The notes below the pieces were generated by a model. That model saw only the letters and a program-made list of their open reading frames with translations, made no database searches and was not told the DNA's origin. The translations under genes were made by a program, and so were the position numbers. Positions 27,588-35,991 of a stretch of DNA of 64,000 nt are shown one piece after another. The stretch covers positions 1 through 64,000 of the forward strand of contig NZ_SMOG01000003.1 in assembly GCF_004353895.1 (NCBI RefSeq), in the 5' to 3' direction. Every line of letters starts with the position of its first letter. Within the stretch, counting starts at the first letter, position 1. The stretch is from Candidatus Syntrophosphaera thermopropionivorans. GTDB taxonomy: Bacteria > Cloacimonadota > Cloacimonadia > Cloacimonadales > Cloacimonadaceae.

Positions 27588-30032
27588 TTAAAGGAAGGAC
27601 CAGCCACTTCGGCAAAGGGATAATGTATAGAGAATGGTTTTATCCAGTCTTAACACTTCTGCCAGTATATCATATAGCGCTGGGCTTTCTAAGGACTTCA
27701 GGATAAAGAGCTGGTGGTTTTTCCCATAGGTCTTTAAAATTATCTTCTTGAGGTCATAGGTAGTGGTTTTATTTTCTTTGATTTTGATAAAAGGATGAGA
27801 AACTTCTTTTTCAAAGGTAGAAAGAGAGCTTTCTATATGATTAATGTATTCTTGCGGTATTTTTATAGAAATCCATTCTGCAAAAGGGACTCTGGGTTTT
27901 ATAATTAATCTTTCTGCTTTATTGATTTTATAACCTGGAATATTTTCTAAAGATAGAGCGTTAATTATATCTTCCTGAGTGTAAGGTGAATAAAAGGATA
28001 TATCAAAATATTCGCTGATACTTTCTACACCAAGAGGCAGTGGAGGACAGAGACTAATTTTGGGATGAGGTGAAAAGCCCTGAGTAAAAACGGTTTCCAG
28101 AGGAGCTTTAGAAACGAGACGAAACAGCATTCGCATCCAATCCAGGTGTGAAATAAAACGTTGAATATCTGTACGCACATAAAAGACCCGATAGCGATAT
28201 TGAATGTCAGATTTGCTTTTTTGGGAAAGAAAAGACTCTGAGATAAGCGTTCGCCCAGTTTCCGGTAGAGGCGGAGAGATTACATTTTTGATTTCATCAG
28301 TACAAACACCACACTGAGAGCAGGTCTGACGGCAATCTGGAGTAGTTATAGCTTCTTGTGCCTTTCTCCATTCTTCCAATAAAAATTCTTTATTTATTCC
28401 TAAGTCAATAAAATCCCAGGATAGGACTTCATTGAGATTCTTCGCTTGCAAATATTCTTCAGGAGAAAGTCCATTTTCCTGAAAAGCTTTCTCCCAGAGT
28501 TCATATTTAAAACATTCATTCCAGCCATCAAAGAAGGCACCAGATTTCCAGGCATCAAAGATAACTTTATCTATTTTTTCATCACCGCGAGCAAAAATAG
28601 CTTCCAGGATGGAAGATTCTATGGTGTGATATTTAATTTTGATATTGCCAGAGCGTTTCAGAGTCTGTTTAATTTTAATGCATCTTTTTAAAAGCTCTTC
28701 TCGTGGAAGCATTGCTGACCATTGAAAAGCAGTAAACGGTTTAGGAACAAAGGGAGAGAGAGTAACATTTATCTGCATCCTGTTTTTGCTCTGACTCTGG
28801 ATTTTCTTGATAAGTTCTATTATAGCATCAATATCATCATCCGTTTCTTCGGGTAACCCAATCATAAAATAGAGTTTAACCTTTTGCCAGCCAAGTTGTT
28901 GAGCCAATTTAACCCCGGTTAAAATCTGTTCTTCCGTAAGGTTTTTATTTATGATATCACGCAAGCGTTGAGAACCTGCTTCGGGAGCAATAGTTAAACC
29001 TTCCCTACCTAATTGTCTCATCAAATCAATTGTCTGGCTATCTAAAGCATCCACTCGTAAAGAAGGAAGAGAGATATGAGTTCTATCGGTATCTATTGAA
29101 TTCAGTAAGGTGCGCAAAACCTCTTTCAATTGACTGTAATCGCTACTGGAAAGAGAAAGTAATCCAGCTTCATCCCATCCGCTTTCTTTAATTTCAGAAA
29201 GAATATCTTCAATGAGAATATCAGCAGAGCGTTCACGGACAGGCCGATAAAAATAACCTGCCTGACAAAAACGACAACCCCGAGAGCAGCCTCGCATTAG
29301 TTCTGCAACACAGCGATGATGAGTAGCTATTTGCCAGGGTAAGATTTGTGGTTTATGAATCAAATCCGATTGAGAAAACTCCTTAAATTTTCTTGCTTTC
29401 ACCTTCCAGCCTTGAGAAATAAGAGGAGAATGAATTTCAGGAACATAGCAGCCTTCAATGTTCGCCAGTTCTTGAAGTTTTATTCCCTTTTGTGTACAGC
29501 TCTTAAAAATTTCAGCTATTTCACATATGGCTTTTTCCGCTTCTCCAACAAAGAAAACATCTATAAAATCCTGTAGAGGCAAGGGATTGATTGCACAGGG
29601 ACCACCTGCCATTATAATAGGATATTCCTCTCCCCTATCTTTGGCTAAAACAGGGATTCCTGCTAAATCTAAAGCTTCAAGAACATTGCTATAGGTAATC
29701 TCACTTTGTAAAGTGAAGCCCAAAAGGTCAAAATCCCTTAGTGCTTTTCTGCTTTCCAGTGCAAAAAGAGGTATTTTCTCAAGATGCATAATTTCTATCA
29801 TATCAATCCAGGGAAGATAGCATCTATCAGCCATCACTCCTTCAATACGATTGACTATAGAATAGAGTATTTTTAGCCCGAGATTGGAAATGCCCACTTC
29901 ATATACATCAGGATAAACAAAGCAAAAATTGACTTTCTGCCAGGGTTTGTGAACAGCATTAATTTCCTCATCAATATAGCGGGAAGGTTTGCTTACCTGA
30001 AGTAGCCAGGGTTCAATCTGAATTTTTTCCAT
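27588..30032 (-). CDS. B12-binding-domain radical SAM protein with DUF2344 tail (TIGR03960-like fusion)
   Basis: An 814-residue protein with an N-terminal B12-binding-like domain (VYPDVYEVGISNLGL), a radical SAM core with ELMRGCSRGCRFCQAG (CX3CX2C cluster motif, about 255-270), SLRVDALD and LTIAPEAGSQRLR, and a C-terminal radical-SAM-linked DUF2344 domain (FISHLDWMRMLFR, FTQGFSPHPKIS) starting near residue 620. CQTCSQCGVC before it may bind another cluster. The substrate of this fusion family is unknown to me. It is followed by the mobile-gene scars; an 80-base piece of its C-terminal coding region is duplicated near 21.85 kb. It starts 4 bases after the nrdG-like gene, so nrdD-nrdG-rSAM form one operon. 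Confidence 0.85.
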   Translation of the reverse strand: MEKIQIEPWLLQVSKPSRYIDEEINAVHKPWQKVNFCFVYPDVYEVGISNLGLKILYSIVNRIEGVMADRCYLPWIDMIEIMHLEKIPLFALESRKALRDFDLLGFTLQSEITYSNVLEALDLAGIPVLAKDRGEEYPIIMAGGPCAINPLPLQDFIDVFFVGEAEKAICEIAEIFKSCTQKGIKLQELANIEGCYVPEIHSPLISQGWKVKARKFKEFSQSDLIHKPQILPWQIATHHRCVAELMRGCSRGCRFCQAGYFYRPVRERSADILIEDILSEIKESGWDEAGLLSLSSSDYSQLKEVLRTLLNSIDTDRTHISLPSLRVDALDSQTIDLMRQLGREGLTIAPEAGSQRLRDIINKNLTEEQILTGVKLAQQLGWQKVKLYFMIGLPEETDDDIDAIIELIKKIQSQSKNRMQINVTLSPFVPKPFTAFQWSAMLPREELLKRCIKIKQTLKRSGNIKIKYHTIESSILEAIFARGDEKIDKVIFDAWKSGAFFDGWNECFKYELWEKAFQENGLSPEEYLQAKNLNEVLSWDFIDLGINKEFLLEEWRKAQEAITTPDCRQTCSQCGVCTDEIKNVISPPLPETGRTLISESFLSQKSKSDIQYRYRVFYVRTDIQRFISHLDWMRMLFRLVSKAPLETVFTQGFSPHPKISLCPPLPLGVESISEYFDISFYSPYTQEDIINALSLENIPGYKINKAERLIIKPRVPFAEWISIKIPQEYINHIESSLSTFEKEVSHPFIKIKENKTTTYDLKKIILKTYGKNHQLFILKSLESPALYDILAEVLRLDKTILYTLSLCRSGWSFL

Positions 30033-30036
30033 TTCT

Positions 30037-30756
30037 TTAAAGTGTGCGAATCTCTATTTTGACCTGATTTTTAGTTCCCCATTCAATTAGAGACTGGAAA
30101 ACAGGATGATTTTGCATATTAATATAGGCGGTATTATCCCTAGTTGCAGGATTAGAAAGATTATCTAAGGTCTTGCTATACTGGCATTCTTGTAGATAGA
30201 ATTTATCGCCAGGACGAAGAAGATTCTGGATTTTCTCTAAATCTTCCAAATGCAAAAGTTTATCAAAAAAGGTAGTGCGAAATTCATAACTTTTGCTGCT
30301 TTCTCTAATAATTTCCATACTTTTCAAGATACTGGAAAAAGGAATATCAGCTCGTGTGACTAAAGGATAGAGTGATTCTGGTGCTTTAAGGTCCATTGCC
30401 CAGTAATCAACTAAGTCTTTGTTTACAAGATTTTCTATGCTTTCAGGGATAGAACCATTGGTATCTACTTTGATGAGATAATTCATAGCCTTTAATTTGT
30501 ATAAGAAATCCTCTAAATCTTCTTGAAGTGTAGGTTCACCACCCCCGATAACGACAGCATTGAGTTTTCCTATTCTTCTTTTCAGAAAATCAAGAATCTG
30601 GTCTTCTGGATAAAGAGAATCAGATTTTGCTGCATCTACCAGTTCTGGATTTTGACAGTAAGAACAGCGGAAATTGCAACCTTGAGTGAATATAATAGCT
30701 GCCAGTTCTCCTGGATAATCCAGCAAAGAGAATTTTTGAAAACCCCCAATTTTCAT
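30037..30756 (-). CDS. nrdG: Anaerobic ribonucleotide reductase activating protein (NrdG2 type)
   Basis: A 239-residue radical SAM enzyme with TQGCNFRCSYCQNPEL (CX3CX2C at about 30-37), opening GGFQKFSLLDYPGELAAIIFTQ as in the TIGR02495 activase group, and GGGEPTLQEDL. It would install the glycyl radical in NrdD using SAM. It is 11 bases after nrdD on the same strand, consistent with that role. Confidence 0.92.
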   Translation of the reverse strand: MKIGGFQKFSLLDYPGELAAIIFTQGCNFRCSYCQNPELVDAAKSDSLYPEDQILDFLKRRIGKLNAVVIGGGEPTLQEDLEDFLYKLKAMNYLIKVDTNGSIPESIENLVNKDLVDYWAMDLKAPESLYPLVTRADIPFSSILKSMEIIRESSKSYEFRTTFFDKLLHLEDLEKIQNLLRPGDKFYLQECQYSKTLDNLSNPATRDNTAYINMQNHPVFQSLIEWGTKNQVKIEIRTL

Positions 30757-30767
30757 CTTTTATGACC

Positions 30768-32894
30768 TCAAGAAAGGTGAGTTTTCTCCTGATGCTGTTC
30801 TTTAGTTTCCATATTCTTGACTGGATTAAAGGATTTTCGCAGTTTAAATTCTGCTTTTTTCCCTTCATTCCATTGTGAAACGGGACGCAAATAGCCAACT
30901 ATCCGAGAGAAAACTTCAGTCGGTTGATGACATTGGGGACAGATTGGTTGTTCACCTATCAAATAACCATGCTGAGGACAGATACTGAAAGTAGGAGAAA
31001 AAGTGAAATAAGGTAGACGGTAGTTTTCACAAACTGTTTTCACCAGTTTCTTAATGCTTTCTCCTTGTTCCACTCTTTCACCAGCATAGATATGAAGGAC
31101 AGTTCCACCAGTATATTTAGTTTGAAGTTCATCCTGCAAATCCAGGACTTCAAAGATATCATCAGAATAGTTCACGGGAAGATGTGTGCTATTAGTATAA
31201 AAAGGAGCTTCATCATCGCAATTAGCGGTTAAAATAGCGGGAAAATGCTTTTTATCCAGCAAAGCTAAACGGTAGCTTGCCCCTTCAGCCGGTGTTGCTT
31301 CCAGATTGTAGTTGCATTCTGTTTCTTCCTGAAAATCAATCAATCTCTGACGTAGATAATCCATCACTTTTAGAGCAAATTCTCTTCCTTCAGTGGTGGC
31401 AATGCTTTTACCAAAAAGATTTAAGCAGGCTTCATTCATACCAATAATTCCGATAGTAGAAAAATGATTCTTCCAGTATTCTCCAAAGCGCTCATAGATA
31501 TTTCTGAGGTAAAAACGAGTGTAGGGATAAAGACCGTTTTCTGTATAGCGTTCAAGCACTTTTCTCTTGATTTCCAGACTATTTTTAGCAATAATTAATA
31601 CAGATTCCAGATATTCAAAAAACTCCTTTTCATTTTCAGCTTTAAAACCTATTCTGGGCAAATTTATAGTTACTACTCCAATAGAGCCAGTTAATGGATT
31701 GGCACCAAAAAGTCCTCCTCCCCGGGAAGCTAATTTTCTGGTATCCAATCTTAAACGACAGCACATTGAACGAGCGTCATCAGGATTCATATCTGAATTG
31801 ATAAAATTAGAAAAATAAGGAATACCATATTTGGATGTGGCTTCCCAGAGATAATTCAATTGAGGTGCATCCCAATCAAAATCCCTGGTAATATTATAAG
31901 TTGGAATAGGAAAAGTGAAAACTCTTCCTTTGGCATCTCCTTCAATCATCACTTCCAGAAAAGCCTGGTTAAGCATATCCATTTCTTTTTGGAATTCGCC
32001 ATAGGTCTCAGCTTGAGGTTTTCCTCCGATGATTACAGGCATATCTTTAAATAGAGAAGAGGGCTTTAAATCAAGCGTAATATTGGTAAAGGGAGTTTGA
32101 AATCCCACCCGGGTTGGAACATTGATATTGAAAATAAATTCCTGTAATGCCTGCTTAACTTCTTTATAATCCAGGTGGTCATAACGAATAAATGGAGCTA
32201 ATAAGGTGTCAAAATTGGAAAAAGCCTGAGCTCCAGCAGCTTCTCCTTGAAGAGTATAGAAAAAGTTAACCATCTGACCCAGAGCACTACGAAAATGCTT
32301 TGCAGGCGAACTTTCCACTTTTCCTTCGGCTCCAGAAAAGCCAGTGGTCAATAAATCCATCAAATCCCATCCTACACAATAAACTGAAAGTAGACCGAGA
32401 TCGTGAATATGAATATCTCCTTCTAGATGTGCCTGACGAATTTCTGGCGGATAAATCTTATTTAGCCAGTAAGTCTTGCTAATTTCACTGGCAATATAAT
32501 TATTCAACCCCTGTAAAGAATATGCCATATTGGAATTCTCATTCACCTGCCAATCAAGTTTCTCCAGATACTTATCAATCAATTGTACTCCACCGGTATT
32601 AAACATTTCTCGTAGACGGGCATGCTGATCACGGTAAATAATATAGGCTTTAGCGGTCTTTTTATAGGGAGAAGCGAGTAATACCTCTTCTACTATATCC
32701 TGAATGCGTTCCACTTCAGGAATTTCAGTATTTATGATTTGTGCAGCTAAATTGAGCACACGATTAGCAAGAAGCTCTGCGGTATCTTCCTGGAATTCTC
32801 CTGTAGCTTCACCAGCTTTTTGAATTGCTCGCACAATCTTTTGCTGGTCAAAATCAACAATTGAACCATTCCTTTTTCTAATCTTTTTGAACAT
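30768..32894 (-). CDS. nrdD: Anaerobic ribonucleoside-triphosphate reductase (class III)
   Basis: A 708-residue glycyl-radical enzyme. Residues ~1-95 are an ATP-cone (KIRKRNGSIVDFDQQKIVRAI), giving allosteric control by ATP/dATP. The catalytic barrel includes CVGWDLMDLL and FNINVPTR. The C-terminus has a zinc site (CPQHGYLIGEQPICPQC) and the radical loop RIVGYLRPVSQWNEGK, where the Gly of VGY is the radical site. It makes dNTPs without oxygen, consistent with an anaerobe. The N-terminal ATG follows TTGGGAGTAGTGT with GGGAG as ribosome site. First gene of a three-gene operon with nrdG and the radical SAM protein. Confidence 0.95.
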   Translation of the reverse strand: MFKKIRKRNGSIVDFDQQKIVRAIQKAGEATGEFQEDTAELLANRVLNLAAQIINTEIPEVERIQDIVEEVLLASPYKKTAKAYIIYRDQHARLREMFNTGGVQLIDKYLEKLDWQVNENSNMAYSLQGLNNYIASEISKTYWLNKIYPPEIRQAHLEGDIHIHDLGLLSVYCVGWDLMDLLTTGFSGAEGKVESSPAKHFRSALGQMVNFFYTLQGEAAGAQAFSNFDTLLAPFIRYDHLDYKEVKQALQEFIFNINVPTRVGFQTPFTNITLDLKPSSLFKDMPVIIGGKPQAETYGEFQKEMDMLNQAFLEVMIEGDAKGRVFTFPIPTYNITRDFDWDAPQLNYLWEATSKYGIPYFSNFINSDMNPDDARSMCCRLRLDTRKLASRGGGLFGANPLTGSIGVVTINLPRIGFKAENEKEFFEYLESVLIIAKNSLEIKRKVLERYTENGLYPYTRFYLRNIYERFGEYWKNHFSTIGIIGMNEACLNLFGKSIATTEGREFALKVMDYLRQRLIDFQEETECNYNLEATPAEGASYRLALLDKKHFPAILTANCDDEAPFYTNSTHLPVNYSDDIFEVLDLQDELQTKYTGGTVLHIYAGERVEQGESIKKLVKTVCENYRLPYFTFSPTFSICPQHGYLIGEQPICPQCHQPTEVFSRIVGYLRPVSQWNEGKKAEFKLRKSFNPVKNMETKEQHQEKTHLS

Positions 32895-33191
32895 ACACTA
32901 CTCCCAAAATCATTTATTTATTATTTATCAATATATTATAACTTAATAAGGCATTTTCCAAAGATCTAAGATTACTTTCGCTATTATTTCTTATTCTTAG
33001 GATTATGATTTTGTCAAGATAAATAAACTTATCCATTTTTCTAATTTCACCCTCCTGAATTTAAATTAAATCAATAATTATAAAGGAATAGACCCCATAT
33101 TTTATTAGCTTAAGAGTAAGAAAAATATTTTTATGGGCTCTCCTTAACTATCACTCATTTAATGGTTTAGCCATTCTTGCTTGTCACCTAA

Positions 33192-33254
33192 CTCCTACTT
33201 GCTTCTCTCTTAAGGAATTAGCTAAGTAAGAGCTAAGAGAGAGCTAAGGGAGAA
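33192..33254. repeat. Intergenic element with 11-bp tandem AGCT-N7 units (copy 2)
   Basis: Units AGCTAAGTAAG, AGCTAAGAGAG and AGCTAAGGGAG occupy 33220-33252. They are preceded by CTCCTACTTGC and a CTCTCTTA arm, the same arrangement as at 6413-6476; the second and third units are identical in both copies. It sits inside a stretch absent from the related sequence near 34.6 kb. Confidence 0.75.
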
Positions 33255-33491
33255 TTGTTAACAGGGTAGCAAAATTAATCCAGATTAGCTGGAAATAATG
33301 CGAGTAGATAAAGGAGATTAATTATAATAAATATATAGAATTCAGGATGAAAAGTGGTATTGATATTATATTTGCTTTAATAGATAAGGGTTCTGCCCAA
33401 TTTTCCTTATTGCTTTTTCAAGTAAAAGTAGGAAAATAAGCTATTGAGTCATTTCTTAATTGATATAAGTTTGTGCGGTAAAGTATTAACC

Positions 33492-33561
33492 AGATTCCGA
33501 TTTTCTCATCTTTTGCTTGAGCCGCTAATTTCCTAAAATAATGCAACTGCTCAAAGGCATA
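33492..33561 (-). pseudogene. Decayed C-terminal fragment of a thermonuclease-like gene
   Basis: Translated on the minus strand this gives YAFEQLHYFRKLAAQAKDEK, almost identical to YAFEQLLYFRKLAAQAKAEK of the intact nuclease at 34574-35314. Sequence at 33068-33143 likewise matches the intact gene's 3' flank (34538-34612). The copy lacks the catalytic part and is interrupted by about 250 extra bases. Confidence 0.8.
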
Positions 33562-33705
33562 CCTTATTGATATATGACACATTTAGATAACCTAACTATG
33601 GTCAAGAAACTGAATCTCACGATTCTTCTACAAGATAATGTATTTAATGATAAATAGTTATACAAAATCAACTATATAACCATAGATTTATTGAAAAAAA
33701 ACTCG

Positions 33706-33733
33706 TTGACAGATAATGTGTGAATTTTATAAT
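33706..33733 (+). promoter_or_regulatory. Consensus sigma70-type promoter of the lipoprotein gene
   Basis: Perfect TTGACA (33706-33711) and perfect TATAAT (33728-33733) separated by 16 bases, placing the start site near 33740, about 75 bases before the ATG. Confidence 0.8.
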
Positions 33734-33816
33734 ATTTTTAAGTGAATGAGATTCAAGTGGGAGAAATGGAACGATTAGTGAAAACCCATTATTAAGTTAG
33801 CATAAAGGAGTAAGAA

Positions 33817-34347
33817 ATGTCTTTAAAACGTAATCTTCGTGTCACCTTTGTCTTGGTTTTATTAATAATGAGCCTAATAATATCGTGCTCTGAAAGTCCA
33901 ACACAAGTTACGATCAGGGACGATAATCAGGATCATGTGGCTCATCTGGCACCTGATCCTAATATATTAGGGAACACTGAAATGTTCTTTATCCCTGAAA
34001 CCATTCAAGGCTCTGCAATCTGGATCATCAATGGACCCAGTGCAAATGTTGGTGTAGATATCAGAGATAAGTCCAACAGCGCATTTATATACTATGCCGA
34101 TAGTTACATTGGAGCTGGTTCAAATTCTGCACAGACTGGGACACAAATACCCTGGAATAGGTGGATGAGAGTAAGGTTAGTTGTCTATAAATCAGGACTA
34201 TCTGGCGCAATTGTCAACTTCATTCAATTCCTTGGTTTAGACTTCTTTGATAGCTTGGAAGACTATATGATTGAGCAAATCTATGAGAATGATGTGTTTC
34301 TAAGCTCGGATGGTATTTACAAAACAATACCAGTTACTTACAAGTGA
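33817..34347 (+). CDS. Small lipoprotein of unknown function
   Basis: A 176-residue protein with signal peptide and lipobox (LIISC, Cys24), so a probable lipid-anchored envelope protein. The mature part is a compact, beta-rich domain with AIWIINGPSANVGVDIRD and AFIYYADSYIGAGSN; I recognise no family. AAAGGAG lies before the ATG and a consensus promoter about 85 bases further up. The next gene starts six bases after its stop. The pair lies between nuclease copies in an accessory-looking stretch. Confidence 0.7.
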   Translation: MSLKRNLRVTFVLVLLIMSLIISCSESPTQVTIRDDNQDHVAHLAPDPNILGNTEMFFIPETIQGSAIWIINGPSANVGVDIRDKSNSAFIYYADSYIGAGSNSAQTGTQIPWNRWMRVRLVVYKSGLSGAIVNFIQFLGLDFFDSLEDYMIEQIYENDVFLSSDGIYKTIPVTYK

Positions 34348-34353
34348 GGAAAT

Positions 34354-34533
34354 ATGATTACTGTTCAAGTGATTTCAAAAGCTACAGGAAAGCTCTTGAG
34401 TGGAAAGAGAGTATATGTTGCTTTTTCTGGTCTTAGAAGAGGACTGGAAGGATACACCAATAGCAATGGTGATGTTCACCTTAATGCAGACCCTTTTCAA
34501 ATGGATGATTTTGGATATATGAAAGTGAAATGA
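34354..34533 (+). CDS. 59-aa protein resembling a single beta-sandwich repeat
   Basis: A short gene six bases after the lipoprotein stop, with GAGGA before the ATG. The product runs MITVQVISKATGKLLSGKRV, then VYVAF, GLEGYTNSNGDVHLNAD and ends FGYMKVK. The pattern G..L.G..V...... T...G.V.L resembles half of a carboxypeptidase-regulatory-like or transthyretin-like fold. There is no signal peptide, so it is probably cytoplasmic or a truncated piece of a larger protein. Its coupling to the lipoprotein gene and good ribosome site favour a real small gene. Confidence 0.55.
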   Translation: MITVQVISKATGKLLSGKRVYVAFSGLRRGLEGYTNSNGDVHLNADPFQMDDFGYMKVK

Positions 34534-34573
34534 TATAAATCAATCATTATAAAGAAATAGAACCAATATTTTG

Positions 34574-35314
34574 TTAGCTAAAAAGTAAGAAAAATTTTAA
34601 ATGGCTTACTCCATTAATATTGATGAAATTTATTGTATAAGAAGAGAAACAAACTCCAGAATTATATTTAACATCATACAATTTTGTGCTATTCTTAAGA
34701 GCCCAGATTCCAAGTTTCTCAGCTTTTGCTTGAGCTGCTAATTTCCTAAAATAAAGCAACTGTTCAAAGGCATATTTTTCATACTCCTGACTGAAACCCA
34801 TTCTTATCATCTGAGCATTAACAAAGAGATTATCAGAAAAACGGTAAATATAGGCTAATAATCTGCCGAATTTATCCAGATGCATAGACTTTTCATTAAA
34901 ATGATCCAATTGCAGATAGATAAATTGATCTAGGATTAAAGAGCTAAGATAATCTTTTGCTTGATCGGCAAGATTTCTTAAAACAGGATTTTTTTCATTC
35001 ATTTCAGGAGTATCTATTCCAATTAATCGCACTCTAATTTCGTGAAAACCGTCAGAAATAGTTATAGTATCCCCATCATAGACTTTTACCACTTGAAATT
35101 TTGCCTTCTGAAGTTCAGTATTATTTAAAACAAAAATCTGATTTAAGGAATAGCTGCCACTTTTAATCACTCTTTGAGAATCAAGAATTGATGGTGTTTG
35201 AGGTTGTCTATAGATAGCAATATTATTCTGTTCAGAAGAGTTATCGGTTTTACAAGAAAAAACCAGCAAAAGGGAAAAAATTAAAAATAGTTCAATTAAT
35301 CTTATGTGATTCAT
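34574..35314 (-). CDS. Thermonuclease (SNase)-like lipoprotein
   Basis: The 246-residue protein has a lipoprotein signal (LLLVFSC, Cys at ~21) and a staphylococcal nuclease-like domain from about residue 73: VVKVYDGDTITI, RVRLIGIDTPE (Arg and Asp of the active site), a central Glu-containing helix region (NEKNPVLRNLADQAKDYL) and KFGRLLAYIY. It would cleave DNA/RNA with calcium outside the cytoplasmic membrane. The tail after ~215 is unusual and hydrophobic. It lies 48 bases after the OmpA-like gene on the same strand and might be read through with that operon. A decayed copy of its 3' part lies at 33.1-33.6 kb. Confidence 0.85.
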   Translation of the reverse strand: MNHIRLIELFLIFSLLLVFSCKTDNSSEQNNIAIYRQPQTPSILDSQRVIKSGSYSLNQIFVLNNTELQKAKFQVVKVYDGDTITISDGFHEIRVRLIGIDTPEMNEKNPVLRNLADQAKDYLSSLILDQFIYLQLDHFNEKSMHLDKFGRLLAYIYRFSDNLFVNAQMIRMGFSQEYEKYAFEQLLYFRKLAAQAKAEKLGIWALKNSTKLYDVKYNSGVCFSSYTINFININGVSHLKFFLLFS

Positions 35315-35362
35315 AAAGATATTAAAGTTAAAGGGACATTTAGGTCTATATCATTATCCATT

Positions 35363-35989
35363 TTATTGGGGCATTATCTGTTGCATTGTTCCGATAAATT
35401 TGGGGACAATTCTTATTACTACTCGCCTATTTTCCATATTACGGGTATTATCAGGTGTATGCACTGCCAATTTTGATTCTCCAAAAGCAGCTGGAATCAA
35501 ATCTATATCTGGATCTCTAAAGAAAGGGTCTTTTTTAAACTCCTCAATCAAACTCAGTGAACGAGCTAAAGATAAATTATAATTATAATCTTCTTCTCCA
35601 ACGGTATCGGTATGTCCTTCAATAATTATACAATATCTTTTTTTCCTATCCTCTTTCTCCATATAATTTTTAATCTCTTTTCTCCAATCCAAAATTGTAG
35701 GAAGATTTTCACTTTTTAGTTCGCTTTTATCAAAGTCAAAAAGAATATCGGATTTTATAATTATTTCATTACTGTCTTTATTGAATTTCAAACCAAGAGA
35801 GTCAACCATTTCTTTGAAATCATCAATATCTTTTTGATCTGCCTCTGCTTTTTTACTATAATTAAAATAGAAGATAGAAAATAAAATAAAGAAGATAGAA
35901 AATAAAATGAAGAAGATAAAGAATAAAGAAGAAAAAATATCAGCAAAACTGGGCCAATAATTAAGCTCATCCCGATTATCTGATTTCAT
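35363..35989 (-). CDS. MotB/ZorB-like OmpA-family stator subunit
   Basis: The 208-residue protein has one N-terminal membrane helix (about 18-45) preceded by YWPSFADIF, where Asp17 aligns with the proton-carrying Asp of MotB/ZorB (consensus YAD or FAD before the helix). The C-terminal OmpA-like peptidoglycan-binding domain (about 75-200) has ILFDFDKSEL, IIEGHTDTVGEEDYN, LSLARS and NRRVVI. It should form an ion-driven motor with the MotA-like protein encoded two bases upstream and anchor it to peptidoglycan. The helix is coded by tandem 21-base repeats (FILFSIF twice). Last gene of the seven-gene operon. Confidence 0.88.
   Translation of the reverse strand: MKSDNRDELNYWPSFADIFSSLFFIFFILFSIFFILFSIFYFNYSKKAEADQKDIDDFKEMVDSLGLKFNKDSNEIIIKSDILFDFDKSELKSENLPTILDWRKEIKNYMEKEDRKKRYCIIIEGHTDTVGEEDYNYNLSLARSLSLIEEFKKDPFFRDPDIDLIPAAFGESKLAVHTPDNTRNMENRRVVIRIVPKFIGTMQQIMPQ
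35861..35934 (-). repeat. Tandem 21-bp repeats inside the MotB-like membrane helix
   Basis: Two 21-base units at 35878-35898 and 35899-35919 differ at two positions and are flanked by partial copies. They encode the repeated FFILFSI of the transmembrane helix. A unit gain or loss stays in frame and would alter the helix by seven residues. Confidence 0.7.
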
Positions 35990-35991
35990 CT

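Larger units (their letters stand above)
32895..33816. other. Gene-poor region with decayed sequences and a repeat element
   Basis: About 920 bases between divergently oriented genes, without an intact gene. It contains a decayed copy of the 3' end of the nuclease gene (pieces at 33068-33143 and 33492-33561), the second 11-bp-repeat element (33192-33254) and the promoter of the lipoprotein gene. TATAAT at 32940-32935 (minus strand) could be the -10 of nrdD, but the -35 is weak. Confidence 0.6.

Noticed and set aside
30768-32894. His in place of Cys in the NrdD zinc motif (CPQHGY) as a lost ligand
   Set aside because: CPxHGY is a common form in this NrdD subgroup as far as I recall, so it is not unusual.
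32935-32962. TATAAT with TTGGAA/TTTGGA as the nrdD promoter
   Set aside because: The -10 is perfect, but the -35 matches poorly at spacings of 15-16; not listed as a feature.
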